Position numbers and translations under genes: made by a program. Shown here in pieces: positions 12,382 through 24,665 of a stretch of 64,000 nucleotides of DNA (the first letter of the stretch is position 1; each line of letters starts with the position of its first letter). The notes below the pieces were generated by a model that saw only the letters and a list, made by a program, of their open reading frames with translations, did not search any database and was not told the origin of the DNA. The stretch is taken from NCBI GenBank assembly GCA_037039685.1, contig JAWNGF010000005.1, positions 496,001 through 560,000 of the forward strand, read 5' to 3'. This stretch comes from Ceratobasidium sp. AG-K (lineage: Eukaryota > Basidiomycota > Agaricomycetes > Cantharellales > Ceratobasidiaceae).

Positions 12382-13683
12382 ATGTTCGATTACCAAGAGG
12401 CACAAGGACAACGCCGCCCTCCCATGTCGCGATCTTATACAACGGGTGCTGCCAACTATGCTCTGTCATATCCCGACGGGCCCTCACACTCGCGGAGCAA
12501 CAGCCTTGACGTGAGCGCAGGTCCGTGGCCTACACAATGGGAGCAATCCCAGGGCCCTTCCGGTTCCAACTCGAACGCATCCTGGCTCGGTGAGTACATA
12601 ATCCAATTCCCCCCGGCATTACCATTGACCCTTACCACGATGCACACAGTCTCCCCCTCCAACGTATTCACCCATCCTCGTTCAGCCCCTTCGTTCGATC
12701 CTCTATCACTGAATATCTCATCCCCACTTACCCCTGGTTCGGTTGCTCCTGCAGCCAGTCCATCACAAGAGCTAGAACAACTACGACAGCGAGCTCGTGA
12801 GCTCGAGATTATCAACCAATTTGCGACGGCCCGTGTAGAGGAGTTGGAAAAGGAGCGTTCAACCTTGCGTCAGCGCGGCACCGATGGTGCACCAGTCCCC
12901 AACGCCGAGTATCTGGCCGAGTGGGATGCTCGTACAGAGGCAAGGAAAAGGCAGTACTGCTCCCCTAATCGTGCTGGCAACGCCTGTGAGTATCCCGATC
13001 TTCCCGGATCCGCTCCACCGCCCCACTATCGCCCCTATCTGCTCCACCCTGGCCCCTGTTACTCATTTTTTTTTCGCTTTCTAGTGTGTGCATGGCACGA
13101 CTCTCGTCGAGAACGGCGTGCTTATCCTGCGCGCATGGCACCCCCCAACCGTGAGTTTAACCTTGATTACTGTCAAGCTCAACGTTGTCGCTGATCTGAG
13201 CGAAATTTGTCCTGCTTCCCCTGCCTTCATGCAATTTCTTCGGATCTTACTATCCGGGAACACGCTTCGTTGCACATCAATCGGCGAACGAAATGCATTC
13301 TAGACCTGAATTGCGGCTGCACGTTCACCGAGGCTCTCTTTGAACAAGCACTTGCGTCTCACGGCGTTGGCTCATACTATCCTGGTGAATCTGTCCGGTA
13401 AGTGATATTCCGTTCTCGTCACCTTGCCTCCTTCCACATGTGGTTCGGTTGGATTTGCATTCCTGTCCGCTGTCTCGATGCATAGACTTCTGGCACCGTT
13501 CTGCTAGAACCTTATTTCAGCCCAGTTTAGGAAACTGACCTAATGTTTAGAATGGACCCCGCCCTGCGTACACCTCTTCTCAAACTTCTTGAATGGCGAT
13601 ACGGGTATCGAGATGGAGATTTCGACAGAGATCCCGTAACTGGACAGTGGATCAGCCAGCCAAGGGAGGAGAAAAAGGATTAG
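12382..13683 (+). CDS. conserved Agaricomycete protein of unknown function with coiled coil and Cys-rich C-terminal domain
   Basis: Five exons: 12382-12589, 12650-12985, 13085-13150, 13304-13397 and 13551-13683, with clean GT...AG introns and phase-matched joints. The N-terminal half is Ser/Pro/Gln-rich and low complexity. A predicted coiled coil (ELEQLRQRARELEIINQF and onward) follows. The C-terminal third is a conserved block with RAGNALCAWHDSRRERRAYP, then LNCGCTFTEALFEQALASHG, GESVRMDPALRTPLLKLLEW and RYGYRDGDF. I recall this block from many mushroom-forming fungi as an unnamed family; no function is known to me. The Cys and His residues could bind metal, which is speculation. An upstream in-frame ATG at 12262 exists, but the 12382 start gives a more natural N-terminus. 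Confidence 0.8.
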
Positions 13684-14788
13684 GGGTCACTTGGCGAGAC
13701 CATGACGTCCGAATGAATGGAGAGCGAAGCAGATCGGCCGTCATTTCGGAAAGTGTACGGAACGGAGGCTGAAAGTTGGGGGGTGGAGCCAGCTCGGCTC
13801 TGGCCGATCCACAATGGCTTGTCAGATGATATACGACGAGAGGAAATGCTGATTTCCTGATGCTGGGGCAGGCCTGTTATCTATATCTTGTTTTTTCTAG
13901 CCGCATTATTTTTCTGGTATATATTAGCAACAAGGACTGGGATGTTGGTTATATTGTACGCATGTATCGCGAGTGTATTTCCGGCCACGCGTCCTAGTTT
14001 GTTCATCGTGTTGCCATAGTCTATTGTTGTCCTGAATTGCTGTTGTCCCCAAGTGTATGTATGAGTGGAATGAATGCGCGTTGTACGTTGCAGGAGCGAT
14101 CAAGAAGATCAGATAAATTACTAGTGTCTCGAGCGCCTGGTGTGACGGTAGGCTAGTCAGCTCAAGGCAAGTTGGGAATCGAGTGCACAGGGTATTTCAA
14201 TAGACTCACGTGAGCTTGAATGCACCACATAGTTCAAAGACAATCGCCAAGTTTTGCACGTACCCAGTGTCAATTAGCCGCCCGGGTCGCCGAGAAACTT
14301 CCAATTTGAAGCTGGTCGATAGCGTTGGAACTCCCAGGATTGAAGCCGCAAAGCAATTCGTAGCACTTCGTCAAGTAGCAGGTGGTTGGCAAAGGACGAG
14401 AGGGGTGGTGTAGCGAACGGCCAGCCCACTGCTAATGGATTAATATACTCGGGACTGTTCCTACATTTTTCCTTCCGCGTCATGTACGTCATCCCAATAC
14501 AGAATAAATCCCGCCTAAGGCAATCCACTCATTTTCGTATCCGACTCGATGGCAAGCACCATCGACTCCCCTGAGCTTTTCAACTTCAGCTTATAAAAGA
14601 GCGTTACTTCACGCGATTTGATGTGGGAGAATTGAAACTTGGTTCTCTTCGACTCCATGCAAAGGCCGTTCAGCACGCAAATGAGAGGGAAAGAAATGGT
14701 TCATATCCGGAGATATTTACAACTGTGACCGCCTTTATACAATCCAAAGCGTAACCCCCTTTTACAAGGGATTCGCAGCATAGACTAT
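13684..14788. other. intergenic region between convergent genes
   Basis: It holds the 3' flanks of the unknown-function gene (+) and the cellulase (-). Several short ORFs on both strands show no family features. No repeat or RNA gene was seen. Confidence 0.5.
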
Positions 14789-16482
14789 TTACACACACTG
14801 GTAGTACCAGTCGTTGATCTTGCTGCAGGTGTAAGGGGAAACGCACGACTAGGGGAAGAATCTTGTGAGATATGGATGCATATATTGAGGAGGTAGAACT
14901 CACAGTCGCACCAGTCCAGCCGATACCACCGCACTGAGCATAGTGGGCAGCGCCGCCAGTCGAAGGCTGGGTCGGGGTAGACTAACGGTATCTAGTCAGG
15001 AAACAATCAAACATAACCGAGGGATGAGAACTCACGGAGGGAGTGGTGGTGGTGCCGGAGGGAGTGCCCGGGGTGGTGGTGGAGCCGCCAAAGGTCGAAC
15101 CGATGTCACCAAACTTGATGTTCGAGTAGGTGACGGACGCGTTGGGGCTTTGGGACTCAACGTCAGCGGGAACACCGGAAGTGGTAGCGCAGGCGCCGCG
15201 AGCAACACCAGGGGTGGAAGCACTGCCGCTGGTGGGGTAGTTGCTGTCGAGCCAGAGCATGTTGGCCGCATGGTCGTCCCAGATGGACAAGACGAGGACA
15301 TGGCCCTTGGTGAACGACTTGTCCATGGTGGCCAAGCCACCCTTGGCGGCAAAGACGTTCTGATCGCTGAAGGCGGTCTTTTGGGCGGCGCAGAATCCGT
15401 CGGTGATTGAGTCGTAGGCGTCCATGCCGGCCACATTGGTCTTGGAGTTCTGGATGACCTTGCCGTCCTGAACGTAGATGCGACGAATCTCCTTGAGCGC
15501 ACCAGTAGCGGTGTTGTCGGCGGTGATGAATTGAGTGACAACGGTCATCTTCTTGTTGGTGTCAACCTTCAAGCCCTTGCCGTAGTAAGACTTATCGCCC
15601 ATGCGGTAAGAGTTGAAGTCGCATCCGGGCTGGTCGCAATAATCGGCGCACTGGGTGCCGGAGCAGCGAGTTTGGCCGGTAACGGAGCAGGGATGGGGAG
15701 TGTAGGCGGTAGCCATGGAATTGGCCTCCCAGATATCCATCTCTGTGCAGCAAGTACCGTAGTTACCAGTACCAGAGTTAGGATCGTTGGGCGAGCTGTT
15801 CCAGCCGGCAACGTTAGCCTATGTCCAAATGTCAGTTTCAGGCTAAATGCTTTAGAATGACACATACCTCGCCGTTGATGAACTTGATGTCCCTGGGGCA
15901 CTGAGCATCGCAGTAACCAGTTCCATACTTGGCACCGGCCTTGTTGTTGGGGTACTTGGCCATACCACCATCGGCGTCCATTTCGGAGAAGTAGAGAGCG
16001 CCGTTGAGACCGCAGGGCAGGTTCGATACATCAACATCGAAAGTGAATTCTTGGTTCTTGAGCTTGAACAGCTCGTAGTTGGTATCGTCCGAGGCCATCA
16101 AGTACACGCGGGAGCCGACGTTGGTGTTCTCGCCCTTGGTGACAAACTTGAGGGTAAGAGCGTTGCCGGAGGTGGTGATACCGTAGGTGCCGCTATAGTC
16201 GGCGCCATCGACAGCGCAGTTCTTGGCGCAGGTAGCGGCGTCGGTGCAGATGGACGTGTCCCACTTTTGGCCAGTGTAGCAGTTGGTGTAGCCCGTGGTA
16301 GTATGGACCCAGCGCCAGTTGGCATCAAGCACGACCTTGCCGCTGGACTGCGTCACGCAGCCGCCGGACTTGGTGCACTTTTGCCAGGGGAGAGAGGGGT
16401 GGACCTCGGGTTTGAGGGTGCCAACCTGTTGGGCCTGGGCGACCGCGACGTAGAAGGAGAATAGAGCGATGAAAGGAAGCAT
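14789..16482 (-). CDS. GH7 cellobiohydrolase with C-terminal CBM1 (secreted exocellulase)
   Basis: Four exons: 15868-16482, 15036-15818, 14904-14981 and 14789-14848. The protein starts with a signal peptide ([17 protein letters not shown]), the mature end [20 protein letters not shown] being typical of Cel7 enzymes. The catalytic motif EMDIWEAN supplies the nucleophile Glu, the helper Asp and the acid/base Glu. Long loops ([20 protein letters not shown] and the [20 protein letters not shown] stretch) point to a processive cellobiohydrolase rather than an endoglucanase. A Thr/Ser/Pro linker ([17 protein letters not shown]) leads to a CBM1 with [19 protein letters not shown] and NDWYYQCV, where aromatic residues stack on cellulose. 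It would cleave cellobiose from cellulose chain ends outside the cell. All key residues are present. Total length is about 510 residues, usual for the class. Confidence 0.95.
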
Positions 16483-16541
16483 TGTAGACTAGAAAGATGC
16501 CAAGTGTTGAACCGATGCTTTCTGGGAGTAAACTTCATCGG

Positions 16542-16549
16542 TTTATATA
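16542..16549 (-). promoter_or_regulatory. TATA box of the GH7 gene
   Basis: TATATAAA on the minus strand lies about 60 bp upstream of the GH7 start codon, the usual distance in strongly expressed fungal cellulase genes. Confidence 0.6.
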
Positions 16550-16559
16550 GAACTTGTGC

Positions 16560-17232
16560 TCGGCGAAAGCGCGGTACCTGTGCGTACAGACAAACGAACC
16601 ACCGGGATAGATGCGCATGACTACGCATGACCAGCAAGTTGTTGCGATTGTGTGGGCAGCGACAGCTGCAGTTGCGATAACCGGCAATGCGCTTGGCAAT
16701 GCGCGCGGCGCCGAGGAGAGACCGAGTATAGCACACAAATCTCCGCTCGGCGGTCCAGAAAATAGAACACTTCGCAAGGACAAGACCGCTTGATTGGCTG
16801 GGCTACGAATTATTAGCGACGCCAAGTCTAGTCGACCTTCTCGTGTTCAACCGCGCACGAGCCATCATAAAGTCTCACAGTTTCTCCGAGTTTAGGGGGT
16901 CGTCACCTGGTCTCGAGAGGTGATTCTAGTGGCCAAACAGATGTGTCACAACACAGTCAAAATCCCCGAATGTGAATAGTTGTGACTCCGAATCATACAC
17001 TCGGCGGTCGTTGAGACGAAATTAGCTTCGAGCCCAAGAAGTCACGGGGTATTTGCGAATCACCTGCCCGGCCGAGATGCCCAAAAACGGACATTCAGCT
17101 GACTCAAGAAGACACGCCATGATGCAACTGTCTCGTTTGTCTAATTATTTCCTATTCTCTCGTGGGAGTTATTCTGAGAATACTCGCTAACTATACCGGC
17201 TCAAACGTTGTATGGTTAGCTGCCCTAGCCCA
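16560..17232. other. intergenic, cellulase promoter region
   Basis: Upstream flank of the GH7 gene and 3' flank of the carboxylesterase. No coding signal seen; regulator sites were not assigned. Confidence 0.45.
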
Positions 17233-19367
17233 CTAGACCCTAGTCTCATTCATACCCATCCAGAACCGGCAACGCTCCTGTTCGTATGCTGGAATAACCT
17301 CTACAAAACTTGGCGTATGATTTCCGTACCCATCCACGTCCTCACTCATAACTATCCGACGGTTTCCCACGTAGTTCGGCCATACCGGGGAGTAAGGGCG
17401 TTTGAACATGGAAGGGTTCCCTGAGCGAGTAAAGGAGGTCCAATATCCCATTATTTCTTTGGATACTGGTACCTGGGTGATATTGAAGGGAGTAAAGGTT
17501 GCTCCTCTGTAGAATAATATGAGTTAGCCTCGAAGGCACGTAGCTCTGCAGCTCTACTCACTGTGTACCACTGAAAAGATAATAAATGTCGGAAGTATGC
17601 ATAGCGCCTTGCCAAGGACTCGTTGCATAACGAACGGCATTAGGGACATTAAACCTAGCCCAACGGATAATTGAGAACTGGACAACTCATTGGGACTGGC
17701 CTTGGGAACCAACCTATATGCATATGTGTTCTTACGGCCCATAGCCAAGGTTGCATTAGCCCAATGTTTATCCCTTCAGAAAGTTAGCATAACATCCTTT
17801 TATCTTCTGATATACATACATGCATCCAAATATTGTATCCTGCATGATAGTCCATGCCCGATCGTAGTTATCGACAAACGGAGACCCCGATACATTTGCG
17901 GCAAGATAAAGCTTCAAAACCTGTTGCAGTGTCGAGTTTGTCTGGCAGCAAACTATCAGCAGTCCGCATACATACAACTATTTTCATAATCTCATACCAT
18001 ATGCCGGTACCGACTCAAGATAGCAGTGATGATATCAGCCTCAGTATTGACAGTTTTCGGGTTCCCAGCAAAGTTACGACCATCATTGGTCGTATGCCCC
18101 GCGATAAGGTCAATCCCACGGCGGAATTTTCCTTGGGCAATGAGACGGGACGGCAAGTCGGGAAGGAACCCCTTCGGACCGTCAATGGTGGGTACGAGAA
18201 AATTGGTTCGCACATTGTTAATGGATTTGATCAATGCTGAGAGGGGGACCGTGCGAAGGCAAGCCATGGCCTCGGCTCCCAAGGCCGGACAGCCTGCAGC
18301 ATAAGTCACGTTGTCTGCACAGGATTTGTCGGTCAGGAGTAGAGCAGCATGGGATAATTAAATGGGAACCAACTGAATACGCCCTCGATCTCAACGTCCA
18401 GTGGAAGTGGATACAGTCCAATTGATTGTGCTACAGCACGGCGGAAAGGACTGGCTGTTTACCTCCCCAGGCGGTAGCTTGAAGCACAACTGAAGCTCCT
18501 CCTATGTCGCACCATGTCCAGTTCTGCTCCTTGGGTATATACGAGATATCTCACCTACCGATTCACCAGCAATGGTGACATCGTTGGGATCCCCTCCAAA
18601 CGCACTTATATGACGCTTGATCCACAATAATGCCGCTCGCTGGTCTAAAAGTCCAGCGTTAGGGGTTCCATCAGACCTAACGGCTACACCGTCAAGGAAT
18701 CCAAATAGGTTCAGGCGGTAATTCTACCAACCGGCGTTAGTTCACACATATGATTAAAGACTCTATTTAAGACTTACCATGGAAACAGCTACAATATTCT
18801 GATCCTGGGCGACCCAATCGTACATTGGAAACTCGGGTGAGCTCCAATATCAAGGCATCCATTGAAGCTTCAAACATAATAATAACAAGACCATACCGCG
18901 GCAAAAAAAAACCTCCCCCATGAATATAGGCCACAACAGGAAGCTTAGCTCCAGCTTTGGCAGCGGGTGGCTTCCAAATATTCAAATTCAAACAGTCTGG
19001 GTTTAAGTCCCAATTAGTAGACGCTCACCGCTCAGGAGCATAGGTACTCACCTTCGACACCAACGCCTTCCTTGGCAGGTTGCTGGACACAGATGTGACC
19101 CCACGACTTTGCGTCAACAGCCGTTCTATTGGGATTCACTCGCTCGTCCAGATCCCTGGGAGCCCGGAACCGTAGATCTCCCAAAGGCTGCTGTACGTAT
19201 TGAATTCCTCCAAAGAATGTTACAGTCGAGTTGATCTGTCCAGCTGGAGAGGTTGAGTTGCCTGCCTATGCTGCGTAGCCAAGATCAACCACGGGCCCTA
19301 ACGGCGAAGTTAGAGCGGCTCTTGCGCACACAGAAGCTAGTATCAAGCACACAAAGGAACCACCCAT
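17233..19367 (-). pseudogene. type-B carboxylesterase/lipase with an in-frame stop in exon 1
   Basis: A secreted alpha/beta hydrolase of the carboxylesterase B family on the minus strand. After a signal peptide (MGGSFVCLILASVCARA) come GPVVDLGYAA, then an in-frame TAG at 19266-19268 where homologues have an aromatic residue, then AGNSTSPAG and PLGDLRFRAPRDLDERVNP. Later exons give CLNLNIWKP, VVAYIHGGGFF (oxyanion loop), FPMYDWVAQDQNIVAVSM, NYRLNLFGFLDG, DQRAALLWIKRHISAFGGDP, the nucleophile elbow GESVGG, CLRTVPLSALIKSINN, YATSPWQGAMHTSDIYYLF and the C-terminal MGYWTSFTRSGNPS. Apart from the stop, all joints checked can be spliced in frame through at least eight introns. The stop may be a nonsense mutation, a sequencing error or an unusual intron end, so the gene may be functional. 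It would hydrolyse ester bonds of lipids or plant esters; the substrate is unknown. Confidence 0.75.
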
Positions 19368-19875
19368 GCTTAGGGATGAGACATCAACAAGCGGTAGGAG
19401 TAGCATCGTGGCATTGACTAAATACTTCATGGGTAGAATAATCGGGGCTACGTCTAGTATAGGACACTTATGACCGGTTGATAGAGATGGAAGAGATGTG
19501 GGCCTTCAAGTTCCAGCTGCGAGATGCGTTTGGCCCTTGGTCAAGTGAGCTCGTTGTAGTCTTCCTGACGTTTCTTCATCCGGGTCGCGTCCATCCGCCA
19601 AGAAGCGCCGTGATGACCCTCAATAACGAGTACCGCATATGCGCTAATTCCTTGGCTAATGCCAATAGACACGTCCTTTTAGAGAATGAGAAGCAATTCG
19701 TGCGACGATTATCACTAACATAACGCAATGAGGGAAACAGACACGACCACGGGACACGCCCACGGACGGACGTGCTGCGTGTCAAGTGCAGCGACTAAAA
19801 ATTTGGGCGGTAGGGAAAATACATCATAAAAAGGCCCAAATACACACGGCCTTTTGAGATATGCAGGAGAGAAGC
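19368..19875. other. intergenic between carboxylesterase and uS11 genes
   Basis: Contains the carboxylesterase promoter and the uS11 3' flank. A second in-frame ATG for the esterase occurs at 19432. No other feature recognised. Confidence 0.45.
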
Positions 19876-20651
19876 CTAGAGACGACGACCGCGGCGACCA
19901 CCCTATTGGAGAGTAAATTAAGCTCCAATCTACAATAATGGAGCGATATATGCTAACCTTGCGACGGGTAGAGTCGGTGGGAACAGGGGTCACATCCTCA
20001 ATACGACCGATGCGCATACCCGAGCGAGCAAGGGCACGGAGAGCAGATTGGGCACCAGGTCCTGGAACACGGAGTTAACTCGGATATTTAGTATACCCAA
20101 CTCCAACTTACCAGGAGTTTTCGTTCCAGTTCCACCAGTAGCACGGAGCTTAATGTGCAGAGCAGTAATGCCGACCTCCTTGCAGCGAACAGCAACATCT
20201 TGGGCCGCCAACATGGCTGCGTACGGCGAGGACTCGTCACGATCAGCCTTGACCTTCATTCCACCTGGAGCACATATAAGGATTGATATAAGCCCAACCA
20301 GATTCCATTCAAACATACCAGTAACGCGAGTGACAGTTTCCTTGCCAGACAGATCAGTTATATGAACAAAAGTGTCGTTGAAGCTCGCGTAAATGTGGGC
20401 AACGCCGAAAACAAGCTCGCCCTCAGCGACCTGGGGACCGAGCGAGACAGCAGCCTCTTCCTTGGGCGCCTTTCCCTTCTTTGGTGGCTACACGCGCAAG
20501 AGTGTCAGTATTGTTTCTCCCACTAGCATCCAAATTTGGCGTTTCGTCCATCCAATTGATCCAGCCTCCACCCAGCCATACGATAGCAGCCATCCCATGA
20601 AGAGATCAAATCATGGATTGAACTGCCTCCCTCCGGGTTGATACTCACCAT
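19876..20651 (-). CDS. RPS14: 40S ribosomal protein uS11 (RPS14)
   Basis: Five exons: 20649-20651 (only the ATG), 20319-20487, 20112-20264, 19958-20061 and 19876-19902. The spliced product has [113 protein letters not shown] and the basic tail [13 protein letters not shown]. This is the universally conserved small-subunit protein uS11 that sits on the platform near the mRNA exit and contacts 18S rRNA. The length of about 150 residues is usual. The first intron right after the start codon is common in fungal ribosomal protein genes. No lesions were seen. Confidence 0.97.
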
Positions 20652-21337
20652 TTTGTCTGTCTTTGGGCGTGAGTGACGGGAAAGGTGGTCTTAAGGACGT
20701 CAACAAGCAGGCAGGCCGGGAGACAAATTTGCATCCGCATGTGCCAGACGATCATTATGTAATCTAACTTTTATATGGAAAGATAGATCACCCAAAGTTT
20801 GTTACCGCGCCAAAGGACCTACAGCCCCACATTGGGCAAAGTTATCCCGAGATCTGAAACATCGAGGAATACACCTGAGATGAACATGTCAATTATAATC
20901 CAGCACAGGTGCCTTTGTAACTCCTCATAACTAATTAGAGCGGTTCAGATGGGACAACCATCGTCGTGTCGCTTGCATTGTTGAACGAAACACAATTGAT
21001 CAACGGTTTAGAGCAGGTCTCGTGTCTCAATTAGAGAAAAAGATAAAATCTGCAGATGTATGCCGACATTCCAGACCGCCACCGCCACATCAAAAGATCA
21101 AAGGCTCGGGCTCTCGGCACTGTTAGTCATGGGACCAAGAAATTTCTTGGGGTCTCATACTGTAAGTCCGCTCTAACGACGCGCGATACGCAGGATATAA
21201 TTCCGCCAATAGAGCACAGGGATTTCAGCAAAGCGATTATACATACATACATTCCTTATAATTGAATACACGGACCAATCCTTCCTTGATATGAAATCAA
21301 CCATTCAATCCAACAAACTCAAACAACTCGCTTATCT
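20652..21337. other. intergenic, promoter of the uS11 gene
   Basis: Upstream flank of the ribosomal protein gene and 3' flank of the membrane protein gene. A/T-rich in places; no gene or repeat seen. Confidence 0.45.
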
Positions 21338-22261
21338 TCATTGGGTCACCTCCACACGTGTCACGCCAAAGCATATATCTGGAAGGAGATCCTCTCCATC
21401 TAGCTTGGCACGACTGAGACGGGACGAGGGGGACGGCATGGCAATAAACACGCTGAGCGCAAGAGAATCAGAGGGGGAGACCAGAGGAGCTTCGGGAAAA
21501 GTTGCGGCCGTAGGCGGATTAGACTGAGTGGGGTCAGTATTGGCCGTTTGCTGTTCTGGTTGACTTGGGGGCGTAGGTTGAGGGGAAGTTACGAAGTGGA
21601 ATGGCCTTAGGATTCTTCCTGTGTTCGTGTCGGCCATTGGCGCGGATTCTTCTGGGGTCCTTGAGACGAATTTAGATAAAGCGACAGGCTACATGGCATA
21701 TGTCAAGACCCAGCTATGTGAAGGCATGGGATTACTCGTACCGTTACTCTGCTCCAATCAATGCTCTCCTTCTGTTCCTTGGACCCGTCGACACGCACAA
21801 AACTCTTGGTCTCGGACTCTCCGAGGTGCGTCTCGTGCACAAGCGGCTTAATTTTCTGCCTCTTCTGTCTGCCGGACCGCCCGAAGTACAGGGCGCCCGA
21901 TGGGAGACTCCTGATCTCATTCACTATTGCAGGGTCAAGACGCCCCGAATCAAGCGCATGCTGCACTCGGATCGCAAACCGCCTGCCAAAGCGAGTTTAG
22001 AGGAGCAAGCTAGTCAAAGGAATGCGGCCAAGCTCACCGACGTCTCGAATAAGCTCTAATCACAAATACAAGCACGATTAAGCATATGAATCCCATGCCA
22101 CCCAAGAACGAGTATGTGTAGACGCCTCTGATAAAGGTGTCAACTATAGACTGATACGAGTGGCAAGGATAATATATCTACCTATTAGGAGGCTCCCACG
22201 TATTAGTTGGTGGGCCGCTCCCCCAACTCGGGGTTGGTGCGGGGGCGAATGTAGAGGACAT
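21338..22261 (-). CDS. single-pass membrane protein of unknown function
   Basis: Four exons with phase-matched joints: 22182-22261, 22038-22127, 21748-21982 and 21338-21688. The N-terminus is short and Pro/Ser-rich (MSSTFAPAPTPSWGSGPP), followed by one strong transmembrane helix (FLGGMGFICLIVLVFVIRAY) and a basic stop-transfer RRR. The cytoplasmic part has LDPAIVNEIRSLPSGALYFG and a Pro/Gln/Thr-rich linker (PQPTPPSQPEQQTANTDPTQ), and ends with a short hydrophobic block SLALSVFIAMPSPSSRLSR and LPDICFGVTRV. The order TM helix, disordered linker and IAMPSP-type motif resembles an unnamed Agaricomycete family that I recognise only by pattern. Function unknown. Confidence 0.7.
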
Positions 22262-22543
22262 GTTGTGGTCGGCTGCCGACGATCATCTGTTGCAAGCAGG
22301 TCGAGGCCAAGCGCTATGGATTTACATAACTCGCTGACGAAGCAAACCTCTACCGAAACCGGACCGAGTGGCTATCAAATACAGATATGATTGTGTGCAT
22401 GACCAAATGTAATGGCAATAACAATTGAAATACATTCGAGGAGATGCTGGATGGGATGATACAGGTGAAATCAGAGCAAAGAGCAAAGCAATAATACAAA
22501 TACAAAACAGCACCCCCAAGCCGAGAAATTGACTAAGCCAAAT

Positions 22544-23508
22544 CTATATCGTGCACTTTACAACACTCCAATCATGAACAGCTCGAGAAATTCGCTCCTG
22601 CAGGCTGCGACGGCACTCCATGCACTCGAACTGCCCACTGAGTTGATCAATCACGTCTCCCACGCCCGGGTGATTCTGGGCAATTACACAGGCGGAGGTA
22701 AGCATCCAGGCCCGGCTGATCGCCTTTTGGGATTCGGCGTTGCACTTGGGGTTCGCGCCCTCCGGATGAAGAGCAGGTTGGGGTAGAATAATTCGTTTGA
22801 GCGCGTCAGCTCTCCCGAGATGGAGGACTGGATCAATCCCAAGGTGGTTAGTTAACGTAGCCGCTACAATAGTCACACAGACTTACAGAATAGGCGCCGG
22901 AGATAAATAGGACCCATCTGCTGAGCGAGATCTTCCGTGATCTCGCTAAGTGAGGTTTTGAGCGTCAGACTACTGACCGCGACCGCAAGCGACTCGAACG
23001 AATACTGTGCCGCGACCGCGTACATAGGCAGAGGGTCGGCAGCTCCGGCTTTTAGCAGAAGCCCGAAGAGCTCAGAGTGAGGAAAAGCAATAACATCGAG
23101 GCTATAGCCTAGAGCGATTAGGGCAGGTATCACGGTGCGCAAGGTTGCTGGAGTGGGGTGATATGATTGCATTGGTAGGTGATATAGCGCGAGGAGAATG
23201 ATGTTTAATGCATCGGATGAAATGTCGGTGACCACCAGCTTGGGTGAGAGACTGAAAATCGCCTCGTTCATAGGCTGATTGATGTCTACCTCCATCTCCG
23301 TACATTCTTGGGCGTCATCCTTGGCGAGGAATTCGCCAAAAAAGTTGGCAGATAGCTCCAAGAGCGTCGACCTATGCACGTAGAAAAATACCTCGTCGGT
23401 GGACAGCAACAGGGTGTCTGTGTCTTGCATATCCCATAGGTCAAGGTTGAACCGAGTCGAGATGGACATGACCGCTTCACTCTGCGTAGACGAGGGGGAG
23501 CAGGACAT
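22544..23508 (-). CDS. BTB/POZ domain protein
   Basis: Two exons, 22887-23508 and 22544-22827, joined across a 59-nt intron in frame. Residues about 20-115 form a BTB/POZ fold: FNLDLWDMQDTDTLLLSTD, then VFFYVHRSTLLELSANFF (the surface-exposed helix) and LVVTDISSDALNIILLALYH. The rest is helical, and the last exon carries paired cysteines (FECMECRRSL) that could bind metal. BTB proteins of this type are greatly expanded in Agaricomycetes and usually act as dimerising adaptors, for example for cullin-3 ligases; a partner cannot be named. The start at 23508 is the first ATG before the conserved block. Confidence 0.8.
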
Positions 23509-24665
23509 GGCAACAAAACTTGAGGAGACTCAGAGGCAAGACGGCGCGTTTTTCGGTATGATGACCGCATTTATAGAGCAAACAGTATAGTGGAATTTTG
23601 ATTCATACGTACGGAACTGCGTTCCGGATAAGTTCGATTCAGCCCTCCGCCAGTGGAGATTCGCGATGCCCGGCAATGCGTGATGTTCTGGGCTGTACAA
23701 TTCCGGGACAAATCCGCCCTCAAAGCGCGCCTAGGAAGGTACGAAGATAAATAAGACCAAGTGGAACGTAGAGTAAAAGCAAGGCGATTGGTGCATGGAT
23801 TAGATATGACGTCTTATTGCCACTTCTACTGATCGCTTTGGAACCAGGAGCGCAACCGAATCGACCCCCGACTCAATCCCGTCTCCCATGCGTGGGTGAT
23901 GGTGTATATCTCAGAGAGGCACCAGTCGCGGCCATCAGATATGCCGTCATTGGTGCAGGTGACATGACGAACTACGTATTTTTCTTAGACCCTCAAGTGA
24001 ATCCAGACAGGTCGAGGTACTGCATGCGCAATAGCGCGGAAGCCAGTATGATGCTCAGGTACTGGCACAAGCCAATCAGGTAACAGAGCTTAGACCAATT
24101 TCAAAGTCTTTGTGAAAGATGGCGGCTAATCACGAGCCTGCTGCCAAAGAAAGATCATTCCTCGAGTTACGCCCAGACACATAGCCCATCCAAGAGTGGA
24201 ACTCCGAAGTAGTTCAGCAGTACAATCCCGCATGAGTTCCGTGATAGAGGTATGTATGTACGCCAGAAGGCGGTCATCGAAAGTTTGGACACCTGTTCAG
24301 CCACTGTGCTCCAGTCTTGCAATGGCAGAAATATGGTGGGGCCACAGGCTCGTACTTCTATAGCGTATCGTAACAAATGCACCTTGGACAACTCTGGCTG
24401 AGGACGTAAGAATCGCTTAAACTAATACGTCTTCTGGATTCGCTAACAGTATTAAACTGCATTATGGGCTTTAGCATGAAATAATAGCCGTAAGTGGTGC
24501 TGATAAACTTTTGTGCGCGCCCAATCAGTCTCAGGAGCAGAAATAATGTATAAAGTCTACAATCAATGGTAGGACACCCAGGTTACAGTTGGGCTTGGCA
24601 ACAAGACTCATTGTACACTCAGAACGCCCGAGGGAGTTTTACATCGTGAAACTGTAATAACGGTC
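23509..24665. other. gene-free flank of the telomere-like tract
   Basis: CpG content is still normal here and no gene could be supported. The BTB gene promoter must lie at the left end. The region ends directly at the TAACC repeat. Confidence 0.45.

Noticed and set aside
14943..15410. 155-codon plus-strand ORF, Gly-rich
   Set aside because: Lies antisense to the second and third exons of the GH7 gene; its glycine runs are the reverse of Thr/Pro/Ala codons. A shadow of the real gene.
16051..16464. 137-codon plus-strand ORF over the GH7 N-terminus
   Set aside because: Antisense shadow of GH7 exon 1; no family features.
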